Shown here in pieces: positions 25,159-33,174 of a stretch of 64,000 nucleotides of DNA (positions within the stretch are counted from its first letter, which is position 1; the number at the start of each line of letters is the position of its first letter). The DNA is from PALSA-600 sp963842335 (GTDB lineage: Bacteria; Actinomycetota; Thermoleophilia; Gaiellales; Gaiellaceae): positions 1 to 64,000 of the forward strand of contig CAWJGF010000020.1 of assembly GCA_963842335.1 (NCBI GenBank), read 5' to 3'. The notes below the pieces were generated by a model, which ran no database searches, had not been told where the DNA came from, and worked only from the letters and a program-made list of their open reading frames with translations. The position numbers and the translations under genes were made by a program.

Positions 25159-27252
25159 CACGGAGCGGCCACCTCGACGGTCGGGTGGAGGTCGCCCGCG
25201 TGGTCGCGCGCGATTCGCACCGTGCCGGCGGCGAGGTCGCGCGCGATGCGGGCGCGCAATTCGAGCGCCGTCCCGTTCGAGGAGACGGTCACGCTCGCGC
25301 CGTTGCGGATGCCACGCGCCTTCGCGTCGGCCGGCGAGATCTCCACTTCCGCATCGGGTGTCTGGAACGCAAGCTCCTTCGTGCGGCTGACCGCCGCGCC
25401 GGAGAACAGTGGCCTGTACGCGATCAGGCGCAGCCCTTCCCCTTCCGGCGCGGGAGCGACGGTTGCGGGGCCGTCGCCCGCCGCCGGACGGTCGGGCCGC
25501 GGCGGTAGGTCGGCCTGCTCGCCGATCTCGCCGAAGCTGAGGCCACCGAAGCACTTGGCGGAGACCTCGTCGAACACGACCGATGCGTGGGGCGAGAGCT
25601 CGACGCCGAAGCGCTCCGCGAGCTTCGCGACCCACGCGAGCGTGTCGGGCACCGGCGCGAGGACGGTGCGGCGCTGGCGCTGCAGGCGTCCTTCGAGGTT
25701 GATCGTCGTGCCGTCCCGCTCGAGGTAGCTCGTCCCCGGAAGGACGAGATCGGCGAGATCGCGGAAGCTCTCCTCGAACATCCCGATCCCGATCACGAGC
25801 TCGGCGTCGGCGGCGAGTGCGCGCACGCTCGGGTCGGTCGCGGCCTCGTCGCCCGAGATGAGCAGAACACGAGGCTTCGCATCGCCCGGCTCGCCGTCGC
25901 CGGCAGCGCTCCAGGCGTCGGTGACGCCGCGGCCGTTCGGAGTGAGCGGCAGGTAGTAGATGCTCTCCGCCGTCACCGCGTCCAGCATTCGCCTCGTCGT
26001 CGGTGATCAGCACCTCGACCGGCCCGTCGGGGACGTCATAGGAAATGGTTGCGCCGGCCCGGCGCGCGGCCTTGACCCAGAGCTCGACGATCGGTGCGCG
26101 CTCCGCCACCGGTACGTCCGAGAGGACGACGACCGTCTTTGCGGCGCGGATCGCCGAGAGCGGCGCGCGCCAGGCATCGAGCGAATCGGGAACGGGCTCG
26201 GGGAGCACGGCGGCATGGGCGTCGAGGCCCTGCCGCAGGAGCTTCGCGAGCCCGTAGGCCTCCTCGACGGACTCCCCGCCCGAGAGCGCGGTGACGGTGG
26301 AGGCGCCGCCGTCGCGCAGCAGGCGCTCGGCCTCGTCGAGCGCCTCATCCCACGAGATCGCCTCGAAGTGGCGGCGGCTGCTCTTGCGTAGCGGCACGGT
26401 GATGCGATCCGCGGCGTCCAGGTGCGCGTACGCGAAGCGCCCCTTGTCGCACAACCAGCCCTCGTCGATCTGCGGATGGTTGCGCGACTGGATTCGCTTC
26501 ACCTTGCCTTCGCGTGTCGTCGCGCTGATGTTGCAGCCGACGGCGCAGAGGCCGCACACCGAGGGGACGTTCTGGATCTCCCAGGGCCGCGCCTCGAAGC
26601 GGTACTGCGTCGAGGTGAGCGCGCCCACCGGGCACAGCTCGGTGACGTTCCCCGAGAAGTGACCCTTGTACGGCTCGTCCTCGAAGGTCGCGATCACCGA
26701 CTGCGAGCCTCGGTTGATCGCGACGAGCTGTCCGTCCTCGGCGACCGACTCGCTGAAGCGGGTGCACCGGTAGCAGAGGATGCAGCGTTCGCGGTCGAGT
26801 GCGATCAGCGGGGAGATCGGGATCGGCTTCTCGAACGTGCGCTTGGGGAACTGCATGCGCGTGTTGCCCGGGCCGTAGCGGAACGTCAGGTCCTGCAGCG
26901 GGCATTCGCCGCCTTTGTCGCAGACCGGGCAGTCGAGGGGGTGGTTGACGAGGATGAACTCGAGCGTGGAGTTCTGGCCGTCGGCGGCCTTCTCGGAACT
27001 GCGCGCCGTGCGCACGATCATCCCGTCCTGCGCCGTCAGCGTGCACCCGGCCTGGAGCTTCGGCAACCCTTCGACCTCGACGAGGCACATCCGGCAAGCG
27101 CCAACAGGCGGCCCGAGGCGCGGCTCGTAACAGAACACAGGGATCTCGAGCCCTGCGGCTGCAGCGGTCTCGACCATCCCAGTCCCCTTCGGCACCTGCA
27201 CGGTCCGCTCGTCAATGGTGACGGTGACGAGATCGGTTGCCCCCTGCGTCAT
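25158..27252 (-). CDS. nuoG: NADH-quinone oxidoreductase subunit G, interrupted by a frameshift
   Basis: The Fe-S/molybdopterin-fold peripheral subunit. The first part (27252 to about 25989, about 421 codons) holds the [2Fe-2S] ferredoxin cysteines (GACRMC), HPLDCPVCDKGGEC, CILCYRCTRF, and an N7-type CGLCAVGCN with a distant Cys. The second part (25988-25158, 276 codons) holds the molybdopterin-like and C-terminal domains (YYLPLTPNGRGV, LVLPGTSYLE, ASVTVSSNGTALEL). The two are in different frames: removing one A at about 25988-25989 joins EA to MLDAVTAES. The second part could also start at ATG 25988. The joined length, about 697, is short for the family. Confidence 0.85.
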
Positions 27253-27440
27253 GCCGTGTCCTTTTCGAACGCGTGCGGCGGGGCGTTCTTGGTCTGACCA
27301 CAGGTGTTGGCCTCGGGAGCGCTGTCTCGTTCGGGCGAAGCCAGGACTGGAGCGGTGGCAGTGAACGCTTGGTTGCCTCGTTGGGGCACGTCTTCGGCCT
27401 TCGTCCGAGTGGCGCGGATCAGAGTCGCGGACATGTTCAT
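27249..27440 (-). CDS. 63-residue protein between nuoF and nuoG
   Basis: A 63-residue, polar, probably disordered protein (many Ala, Thr, Arg, Pro; one Cys). It begins MNMSATLIRATRTK and ends HAFEKDTA. It has no recognised family. Its ATG overlaps the nuoF stop (ATGA), and its own stop overlaps the nuoG ATG (ATGA), so it fills the gap with coupling at both ends. That arrangement is the main support for a real gene, since composition alone is not convincing. Confidence 0.45.
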   Translation of the reverse strand: MNMSATLIRATRTKAEDVPQRGNQAFTATAPVLASPERDSAPEANTCGQTKNAPPHAFEKDTA

Positions 27441-28753
27441 GCGGGCACCTCGGCGGTCGGGGCGTGCGAGTGCATCTGGATCGGCGCCAGGACGCCTTCC
27501 AGCGACGACGCGCCGCCGAAGGGGCAGGCTCCCTCGTCGATGTGCGCCTGGAACTCGGCGCGGAACTTCGCGACGTACGAGGCGATGATGATCGCGTCCG
27601 AGTCACCGAGCGGGCAGAGACATTTGCCGTTGATGCGGTCGCAGACGTCGAGCAGCAGGTCGAGGTCGCCCTGCGTGGCGCGGCCGTCCTCGAGCTTGCG
27701 CAGGATCGCCGTCAGCCAGCGCGTGCCCTCGCGACACGGCGTGCACTTGCCGCACGACTCGTGCTCGTAGAACTCCGACCAGCGAATGCCGAGCTGAACG
27801 ATGCAGCAGCGGTCGTCGAGCACGACGATCCCGGCCGAGCCCATCGCGGTCCGCAACTCGGCGAGCGAATCGAAGTCGTAGCCGACGTCGATCTCGTCCT
27901 TCGTGAGAATCACCGTCGACGAGCCGCCCGGCACGACGGCCTTCAGCTCGCGTCCGTCCGGAATGCCGCCGCCGAGCCCGTAGACAATGTCCTTGATCGT
28001 CATTCCCGGCTCGATCTCGTAGTTGCCCCCATTCACGACATTGCCCGAGAGCGAGACGACCCGCGAGCCGCGCGTGTTCGGGACGCCGAGCTTCGCGTAC
28101 TCCGCGCCGCCCATCGAGATCACGGGCGCGACGGTGGCGATCGTCTCGACGTTGTTGACGACCGTCGGCGAGGCGTAGAGCCCCGAGATCGCCGGGAAGG
28201 GCGGCTTCGAGCGCGGCTGGCCGCGCTTGCCCTCGAGCGACTCGAGGAGGGCCGTCTCCTCGCCGCAGATGTAGGCGCCTGCGCCGCGATGCACGACGAT
28301 CGTCACGTCGCCGCGGATCTCCGGACGGTCCTTCAACTCCTCGAGCGCGGCGACGAGGATCTCGTACGGGCCGCTGTACTCCCCGCGGATGTAGACGAAG
28401 ACGTGGTGCGAGTCGATCGCGTGGGCGGTGATGAGGCAGCCCTCGATGAACCGATGCGGGACACGCGAGAGGATCTCGTTGTCCTTGAAGCTGCCCGGCT
28501 CCGACTCGTCGGCGTTGATCACGAGGTAGTGCGGCTTGGGCAGCTGATCCTTCGACGGCACGAACGACCACTTGCGGCCGGCCGGGAAGAACGCGCCCCC
28601 GCGGCCACGCAGCTCCGACGTGATCAGCTCCTCGGTCACCGCCTCCGGCGCCATCGCGCGCGCCTTCTCGAGCGCGCTGTAGCCACCGCTCCCCTCGTAC
28701 TCCGCGAGGCTCGTGGTCGCGTTCGCAAGGACGATGCTAGGTGGAGGTGCCAC
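27437..28753 (-). CDS. nuoF: NADH-quinone oxidoreductase subunit F
   Basis: The NADH- and FMN-binding subunit, 438 residues. NADH/FMN glycine-rich segments are GRGGAFFPAGRKW and GAGAYICGEETALLESLEG, followed by NNVETIA. The N3 [4Fe-4S] ligands are in HESCGKCTPCREGT plus a Cys about 40 residues later (GKCLCPLG). GTG 28753 overlaps nuoE by 17 bp. Confidence 0.95.
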   Translation of the reverse strand: MAPPPSIVLANATTSLAEYEGSGGYSALEKARAMAPEAVTEELITSELRGRGGAFFPAGRKWSFVPSKDQLPKPHYLVINADESEPGSFKDNEILSRVPHRFIEGCLITAHAIDSHHVFVYIRGEYSGPYEILVAALEELKDRPEIRGDVTIVVHRGAGAYICGEETALLESLEGKRGQPRSKPPFPAISGLYASPTVVNNVETIATVAPVISMGGAEYAKLGVPNTRGSRVVSLSGNVVNGGNYEIEPGMTIKDIVYGLGGGIPDGRELKAVVPGGSSTVILTKDEIDVGYDFDSLAELRTAMGSAGIVVLDDRCCIVQLGIRWSEFYEHESCGKCTPCREGTRWLTAILRKLEDGRATQGDLDLLLDVCDRINGKCLCPLGDSDAIIIASYVAKFRAEFQAHIDEGACPFGGASSLEGVLAPIQMHSHAPTAEVPA

Positions 28754-29210
28754 GAAGCTCCTCCACGATCGCGGGAACGCCGGCCGCGTCGACGTGCGTG
28801 CGGTAGTGGTGGTCGACCGAGACGATCGTCGCCCAGCCGCAGCCGCCGAGACATTCCACGGTGCGCAGCGTCACCTTGCCATCGGCGCTCGTCTCGCCGG
28901 CACGGCAGCCGAGCTCGGACTCGAACGCCTCGACGACGCGCTGCGCGCCGACGACCGCGCACGAGACGTTGGTGCACACCTCGACGAGGTGCTCGCCGAC
29001 CGGCGCGAGGTGAAACTGATCGTAGAACGACGCGATCGACTTCACGTACGCCGGAGTCGCGTCGAGCGCGTCGGCGACCTCCCGGATCACGTCGGGTGAG
29101 AGCCAGCCGTGCTCGGCCTGGGCGAGCCGCAGCGCCGGCAGCACCGCGCTCTCCGACTCGGGTGGGTATTTTGCGCGCTCTTCCTGGATCAGGTCATGCA
29201 GGTTGCTCAC
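28737..29210 (-). CDS. nuoE: NADH-quinone oxidoreductase subunit E
   Basis: A 157-residue thioredoxin-fold [2Fe-2S] subunit (cluster N1a). The cluster ligands are CTNVSC and CLGGC (VECLGGCGWA), preceded by the helical N-terminal part LRLAQAEHGWLSPDVI. GTG 29210 overlaps the nuoD stop (GTGA). Confidence 0.95.
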   Translation of the reverse strand: MSNLHDLIQEERAKYPPESESAVLPALRLAQAEHGWLSPDVIREVADALDATPAYVKSIASFYDQFHLAPVGEHLVEVCTNVSCAVVGAQRVVEAFESELGCRAGETSADGKVTLRTVECLGGCGWATIVSVDHHYRTHVDAAGVPAIVEELRGTST

Positions 29211-30487
29211 CGGTCGACCTCGCCCATCACCGTGTCGAGCGAGCCGACGATGGCGATCATGTCGGCGATCAGTGCCTCGTGCATGCACGTTGCGGTTGCC
29301 TGCAGCGCCACGAACGACGGCGCGCGAAACTTCACGCGCCACGGCTTCGGCCCGCCGTCGGACGCGATGTAACACCCGAGCTCACCGCGCGGCGACTCGA
29401 TCGTGACGTACGCCTCACCTTCGGGCACGCGGAACCCCTCGGTCACGATCTTGAAGTGGTGGATCAGTGACTCCATCGACGTGTGGAGCTCGCTCCGCGG
29501 CGGCAGCACGACCTTGCGGTCGTCGGCAATCCACGGCTCGCCCTCCATGTTCTCGAGGCGGTCGAGGCACTGCTCGACGATTCGCACCGATTCGCGCATC
29601 TCGTCCATGTGCACCCGGTAGCGCGCATAGACGTCGCCCTCCGGATAGACGGGGACGCGGAAGTCGACCTGGTGGTAGGCGAGGTACGGCTCGACCTTGC
29701 GCAGGTCCCAGTCGACGCCCGATCCGCGCAGCACGGGCCCGGACTGGCCGAGCGCGATCGCGTCCGCGGCGGTGAGTAGGCCGAGCCCCTCAGTGCGCTC
29801 GAGCCAGATCTTGTTGCGCGTCAAGAGGGTCTCGTAGTCGTCGACAGCCTTCGGCATGAGGTCGCAGAACTTGCGCGCCTCGGGGTAGAAGCCGCGCGGG
29901 ATGTCCTCCGCCAGCCCGCCGATCTGGAAGTAGCGCGTGTGCATCCGGTAACCGGTGACGAGCTCGAACAGGTCGAGGATCGTGTCGCGCTCGCGAAACG
30001 CGTACCAGAACATCGAGATCGCGCCCAGCTCGAGCGCCGACGTGCCGAGCCAGACCAGGTGCGAGTGGATGCGGTTCAGTTCGCACATGAGGGTGCGCAT
30101 CCAGACCGCCTTCCGCGGAATCGGCAGGCCGAGCAGCTTCTCGACCGCCGCGACGAAGACGTACTCGTTGTTCTGGAACGAGACGTAGTCGATGCGCTCC
30201 GGGTAGGTGACGCACTTCCACCACGTCTTCGCTTCCATGTTCTTCTCGAAGCCGGTGTGCAGGTAGCCGACCACCGCTTCGAGCCCGGTCACGTCCTCGC
30301 CGTAGAGGTCGACGATCAGACGCAGCACGCCGTGCGTCGAGGGATGGTTCGGCCCGAAGTTCACCGTCATCACGTCGCCGGTCTGCACGAGCTCGGGCGG
30401 CGTCACGAGCACCGTCGGGCAGGGCTGCGGAATCCGCGAGCCCTCGTAGAGCGGCGCGCGCCTGCGCGTTGGTGTGGGCGCGGTCAT
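29207..30487 (-). CDS. nuoD: NADH-quinone oxidoreductase subunit D
   Basis: The 49-kDa homologue, lining the quinone site, 426 residues. Signatures are FGPNHPSTHGVLRL, GYLHTGFEKNMEAKTW, RTLMCELNRIHSHLVW, GPVLRGSGVDWDLR and the C-terminal ESPRGELGCYIASDGG. ATG 30487 overlaps the nuoC stop (ATGA). A roughly 30-residue Pro/Arg-rich N-terminal extension precedes the conserved core. Confidence 0.95.
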   Translation of the reverse strand: MTAPTPTRRRAPLYEGSRIPQPCPTVLVTPPELVQTGDVMTVNFGPNHPSTHGVLRLIVDLYGEDVTGLEAVVGYLHTGFEKNMEAKTWWKCVTYPERIDYVSFQNNEYVFVAAVEKLLGLPIPRKAVWMRTLMCELNRIHSHLVWLGTSALELGAISMFWYAFRERDTILDLFELVTGYRMHTRYFQIGGLAEDIPRGFYPEARKFCDLMPKAVDDYETLLTRNKIWLERTEGLGLLTAADAIALGQSGPVLRGSGVDWDLRKVEPYLAYHQVDFRVPVYPEGDVYARYRVHMDEMRESVRIVEQCLDRLENMEGEPWIADDRKVVLPPRSELHTSMESLIHHFKIVTEGFRVPEGEAYVTIESPRGELGCYIASDGGPKPWRVKFRAPSFVALQATATCMHEALIADMIAIVGSLDTVMGEVDR

Positions 30488-31059
30488 GCCTCTCCAGAGA
30501 AGCGCACGGGCTCGCCGCCGAGTGGGTAGTCCTTGCGGAGCGGATGGCCGTCCCAGTCGTCGTCGAGCAGGATGCGCTTCAGGTTCGGGTGACCGTCGAT
30601 CGCGATTCCCATCAGGTCCCACGCCTCGCGCTCGTGCCAGTCGGCGGTGGGCCAGATCGGGATCACCGTCGGAACCGCCTCGCCCTCGTCGACCCAGGTC
30701 TGGACGCGCAGGCGTCGCGGCCGGCTGCTGACCGAGAGGAGGTGGTAGTTGACGGCGAAGCGCTTCGGTTTCGCGGTTGGGACCGCCTGGTAGCCCTGAG
30801 TCATCGGCCGGTTCAGGTCGCGGCCGCCCGGCGTTCCCATGTACCCGGAGACACCGGCGTCGCCCCAGCCCAGGTAGTCGACCGGGGTGATGTCCGAGAG
30901 GAAGTTGAAGCCCTCCTCGTCGCGGAGATGCGTGCACGCCTCGATCAGGCGGTCGACCGTGACGACCACGGTTGTCTCGTCATGCGCCTCTCTGACCTCG
31001 ACGAGGCCCGGCACTCCGTCCCACTCACTCACGACAGGTGCAGCTTCATGAGGCGACAC
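30484..31059 (-). CDS. nuoC: NADH-quinone oxidoreductase subunit C
   Basis: The 30-kDa homologue of the peripheral arm, 191 residues. The family core is NFLSDITPVDYLGW, FAVNYHLLSVS, WPTADWHEREAWDLMGI and RILLDDDWDGHPLRKDYPLGGEP. GTG 31059 overlaps nuoB by 14 bp; no ATG is in frame nearby. Confidence 0.93.
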   Translation of the reverse strand: MSPHEAAPVVSEWDGVPGLVEVREAHDETTVVVTVDRLIEACTHLRDEEGFNFLSDITPVDYLGWGDAGVSGYMGTPGGRDLNRPMTQGYQAVPTAKPKRFAVNYHLLSVSSRPRRLRVQTWVDEGEAVPTVIPIWPTADWHEREAWDLMGIAIDGHPNLKRILLDDDWDGHPLRKDYPLGGEPVRFSGEA

Positions 31060-31624
31060 TTCGCAGCTCGTAGGCGGGCGGCACGCCGGCCCGCACGGCT
31101 TCATGCAGGCGCACGATGCCTTCGATCAACTGCTCGGGGCGCGGCGGGCAGCCCGGTACGTACATGTCGACTGGCACGATCTTGTCGACCGACTGCACGA
31201 TCGCGTAGTTGTTGAACATGCCGCCCGATGACGCGCATGCGCCCATTGCGATCACCCATTTCGGCTCCAGCATCTGGTCGTAGATCTGGCGGAGCGGCGC
31301 GGCCATCTTGTGCGAGACGCGGCCCGAGACGATCAGCAGGTCGGCCTGGCGCGGCGACCCTCGGAACGGCTCCATCCCGAAGCGTGCGATGTCGTAGCGG
31401 CTCGAGACGATCGACATCATCTCGATCGCGCAGCAGGCGAGGCCGAACGTGTCGGGCCACATCGAGTTCGTCTGCGCCCAGGCGACCGCCTTCGCGAGCG
31501 TCGTCAACCCGACCTTCTGCTCGAGGTCGGCGACCTCGTCCTCGAAGCGCCCGGGGCCTTTCGTCGGCCAGAGCAGCCGCTCCGACTTCAGCCCCATCTG
31601 GTTCAGACGCTTGTCTAGCGCCAT
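31046..31624 (-). CDS. nuoB: NADH-quinone oxidoreductase subunit B
   Basis: The subunit carrying cluster N2, 192 residues. Ligands are the adjacent cysteines in GLACCAIEMM, then MGACASSGG and VPGCPPRPE. The segment ARFGMEPFRGSPRQADLLIV is also highly conserved. ATG 31624 overlaps nuoA by 10 bp. Confidence 0.95.
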   Translation of the reverse strand: MALDKRLNQMGLKSERLLWPTKGPGRFEDEVADLEQKVGLTTLAKAVAWAQTNSMWPDTFGLACCAIEMMSIVSSRYDIARFGMEPFRGSPRQADLLIVSGRVSHKMAAPLRQIYDQMLEPKWVIAMGACASSGGMFNNYAIVQSVDKIVPVDMYVPGCPPRPEQLIEGIVRLHEAVRAGVPPAYELRSVAS

Positions 31625-31977
31625 TCGAGTGCGCCTTTCCGCCAGATGTAGACGTACGCGACGAGCAGGATGATCATGAACGTGAGGAACTCGAAGAACC
31701 CGAACCAGGACAGCTCGTGGAGGATGACCGCGAGCGGATAGAGAAAGACGATCTCGATGTCGAAGAGGATGAAGAGCATCGCGGTCAAGTAGAACGAGAC
31801 CGTGAAGCGCTGCCGCTGGGGCGGTCCCTGGGAAACGCCCGACTCGAACGGAATCGTCCGGGCGCGGACGCGCCGATGCGGCCGCTGCGCGAAGACGAAG
31901 CTTCCGACCATCATCGTCACCGGAATCGCAAGCGCGAAGATCGCATAGATCGCGAACGGCAACCAATCGTTGAACAA
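31615..31977 (-). CDS. nuoA: NADH-quinone oxidoreductase subunit A
   Basis: A membrane subunit of 120 residues with three helices. The conserved block is IPFESGVSQGP...RQRFTVSFYLTAMLFILFDIEIVFLYPLA (read in two parts: FTVSFYLTAMLFILFDIE, then IVFLYPLAV). TTG 31977 is preferred: AAGGAG stands 6 nt upstream and the length becomes typical, whereas an ATG at 32076 would add 33 charged residues. TAGCGT at 32029-32024 (minus strand) preceded by TG-C is a possible extended -10, so this is the operon promoter region. Confidence 0.93.
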   Translation of the reverse strand: MFNDWLPFAIYAIFALAIPVTMMVGSFVFAQRPHRRVRARTIPFESGVSQGPPQRQRFTVSFYLTAMLFILFDIEIVFLYPLAVILHELSWFGFFEFLTFMIILLVAYVYIWRKGALEWR

Positions 31978-32146
31978 CCTGCGCTCCTTCTCGGGACTCT
32001 CCTCCGGGGACTGCCCGGCGCGGACGCTAGCACCTTCGTTCGCGTGACACGAACGGAACCCGAACCGGTGGAACAATGCGCGTTGCGAGTGTCACGAACT
32101 TCGGTCCGACGATGCGACCTCGACCCCTCCGGCTACACTGTGGGCG
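31978..32146. promoter_or_regulatory. Divergent promoter region between nuoA and the A-type carrier gene
   Basis: 169 bp. On + TACACT (32134-32139) stands 7 nt before ATG 32147. On - TGCTAGCGT (near 32024-32032) precedes a leader of about 40 nt ahead of nuoA. Two copies of GTG(A/T)CACGAAC lie at 32044-32054 and 32089-32099, direct repeats 45 bp apart with one mismatch, possibly sites for a shared regulator. Confidence 0.55.
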
Positions 32147-32593
32147 ATGGCTGCGATCGAGCAAACCGAGACCTCCGACACGACCCTCGTCACGCTGACT
32201 GCGGGCGCCGCCGAGAAGGTCCGTGGCTTGATGGCCGCCGAGCCGGCCGGTGAGGCCGAGGTGCTGCGGGTCGCGATTCAGGGCGGCGGTTGCAGCGGCT
32301 TCGAGTACGCGCTCGGCTTCGACCGCGGCGCGCAGTCGGGCGACCTCGAGCTCGAGTTCCACGGAGTCACCGTGGTCGTCGACCCGTTCAGCGCCCCGTA
32401 CCTCCAGGGCTCGACGATCGACTTCCTCGAGGGTCTTCAGGAATCCGGGTTCAAGATCGAGAACCCGAACGCCACGTCGGCCTGCGGCTGCGGCCACAGC
32501 TTCCAGGTGGAAGAGGGCGGCGTGGTTGAAGAGGGAGCAGCGCCCGCCGAGGGCGCCGCCGGTTGCGGCTCGGGCTGCGGCCACTCGCACTGA
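32147..32593 (+). CDS. A-type iron-sulfur carrier (ErpA/IscA family) with Cys/His-rich tail
   Basis: A 148-residue protein that hands Fe-S clusters to client proteins. The three cluster cysteines are in GGGCSGFEY and CGCGHSF. The core ends near residue 118; the last 30 residues are an acidic/Ala linker and then GCGSGCGHSH, a second Cys/His-rich element not found in ordinary IscA/ErpA. The start is leaderless in form (TACACT, 7 nt, ATG). It is divergent from the nuo operon, whose subunits need many clusters. Confidence 0.88.
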   Translation: MAAIEQTETSDTTLVTLTAGAAEKVRGLMAAEPAGEAEVLRVAIQGGGCSGFEYALGFDRGAQSGDLELEFHGVTVVVDPFSAPYLQGSTIDFLEGLQESGFKIENPNATSACGCGHSFQVEEGGVVEEGAAPAEGAAGCGSGCGHSH

Positions 32594-32633
32594 GTCGTAC
32601 TGGTTCGCCGCAACTCTTGCTGGAGCGGCCTCT

Positions 32634-33095
32634 CTAGGAGAAAGGTGCCTTGACGAGCAGGCCGGTCTGCAGGGGGATCGCGTCCGAGGCCTCGCGCAGG
32701 AAGCTTTCGTCGTCGTCCCGTTGGATCACGACGTTCTCACCGCCGGTCACCTCTTGCAGCTTGCCGTCGACGACGTCGAAGGTCTTGAAGTCGCCCTTGC
32801 TCACCGATCGCACCGTGGCGCCGAGAGAATCGATGACCGCTTCCTCGCCGCGTGCGACGACGGCCGCCCCGCCCGGTTCGAGCTGCCCGGCGATCCCCTC
32901 GAGCAGCGGGCCCGGCAGGCCGTGACGGTGAAACCGGCTCTTCGTTCGGTGCAACTCGGGCTCGCCCGAGGCGTCGCGGCAGACGAGGACGACGTCGTCC
33001 AGGGGGAACCGACGCGACTCAGCGGAGTCGTGGAGCGCCGCAATCCCCCATTCGCCCTGTTCGCGATTCGCGAACTTGACCGCCAGCAATTTCAT
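32634..33095 (-). CDS. Uncharacterised 153-residue protein
   Basis: An alpha/beta protein: MKLLAVKFANREQGEWGIAA, LDDVVLVCRD, HGLPGPLLEGIAGQLEPGGAA, VVARGEEAVIDSLGA. The opening (a beta strand, then an helix binding a small loop, then DDVVLVCRDASGEPELHRT) recalls DUF1269-type proteins, but the match is weak. No membrane helix is obvious. It stands alone, convergent with the A-type carrier gene and divergent from fprA (79 bp). Confidence 0.6.
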   Translation of the reverse strand: MKLLAVKFANREQGEWGIAALHDSAESRRFPLDDVVLVCRDASGEPELHRTKSRFHRHGLPGPLLEGIAGQLEPGGAAVVARGEEAVIDSLGATVRSVSKGDFKTFDVVDGKLQEVTGGENVVIQRDDDESFLREASDAIPLQTGLLVKAPFS

Positions 33096-33174
33096 CGCCG
33101 CCCAGTATCGTCGATCGCCGGCCGCGCTGCCTCATCCTTCCTGGATGAATTGCCCGCCTGACTACGATCGGCCC

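Noticed and set aside
24154..27606. A 1150-codon open frame joining the nuoG N-terminal part to nuoH
   Set aside because: The middle third (about 25160-25985) reads as low-complexity Arg/Ala/Pro sequence while the other frame there gives a good NuoG C-terminal domain. It is a by-product of the frame break, not a fusion gene.
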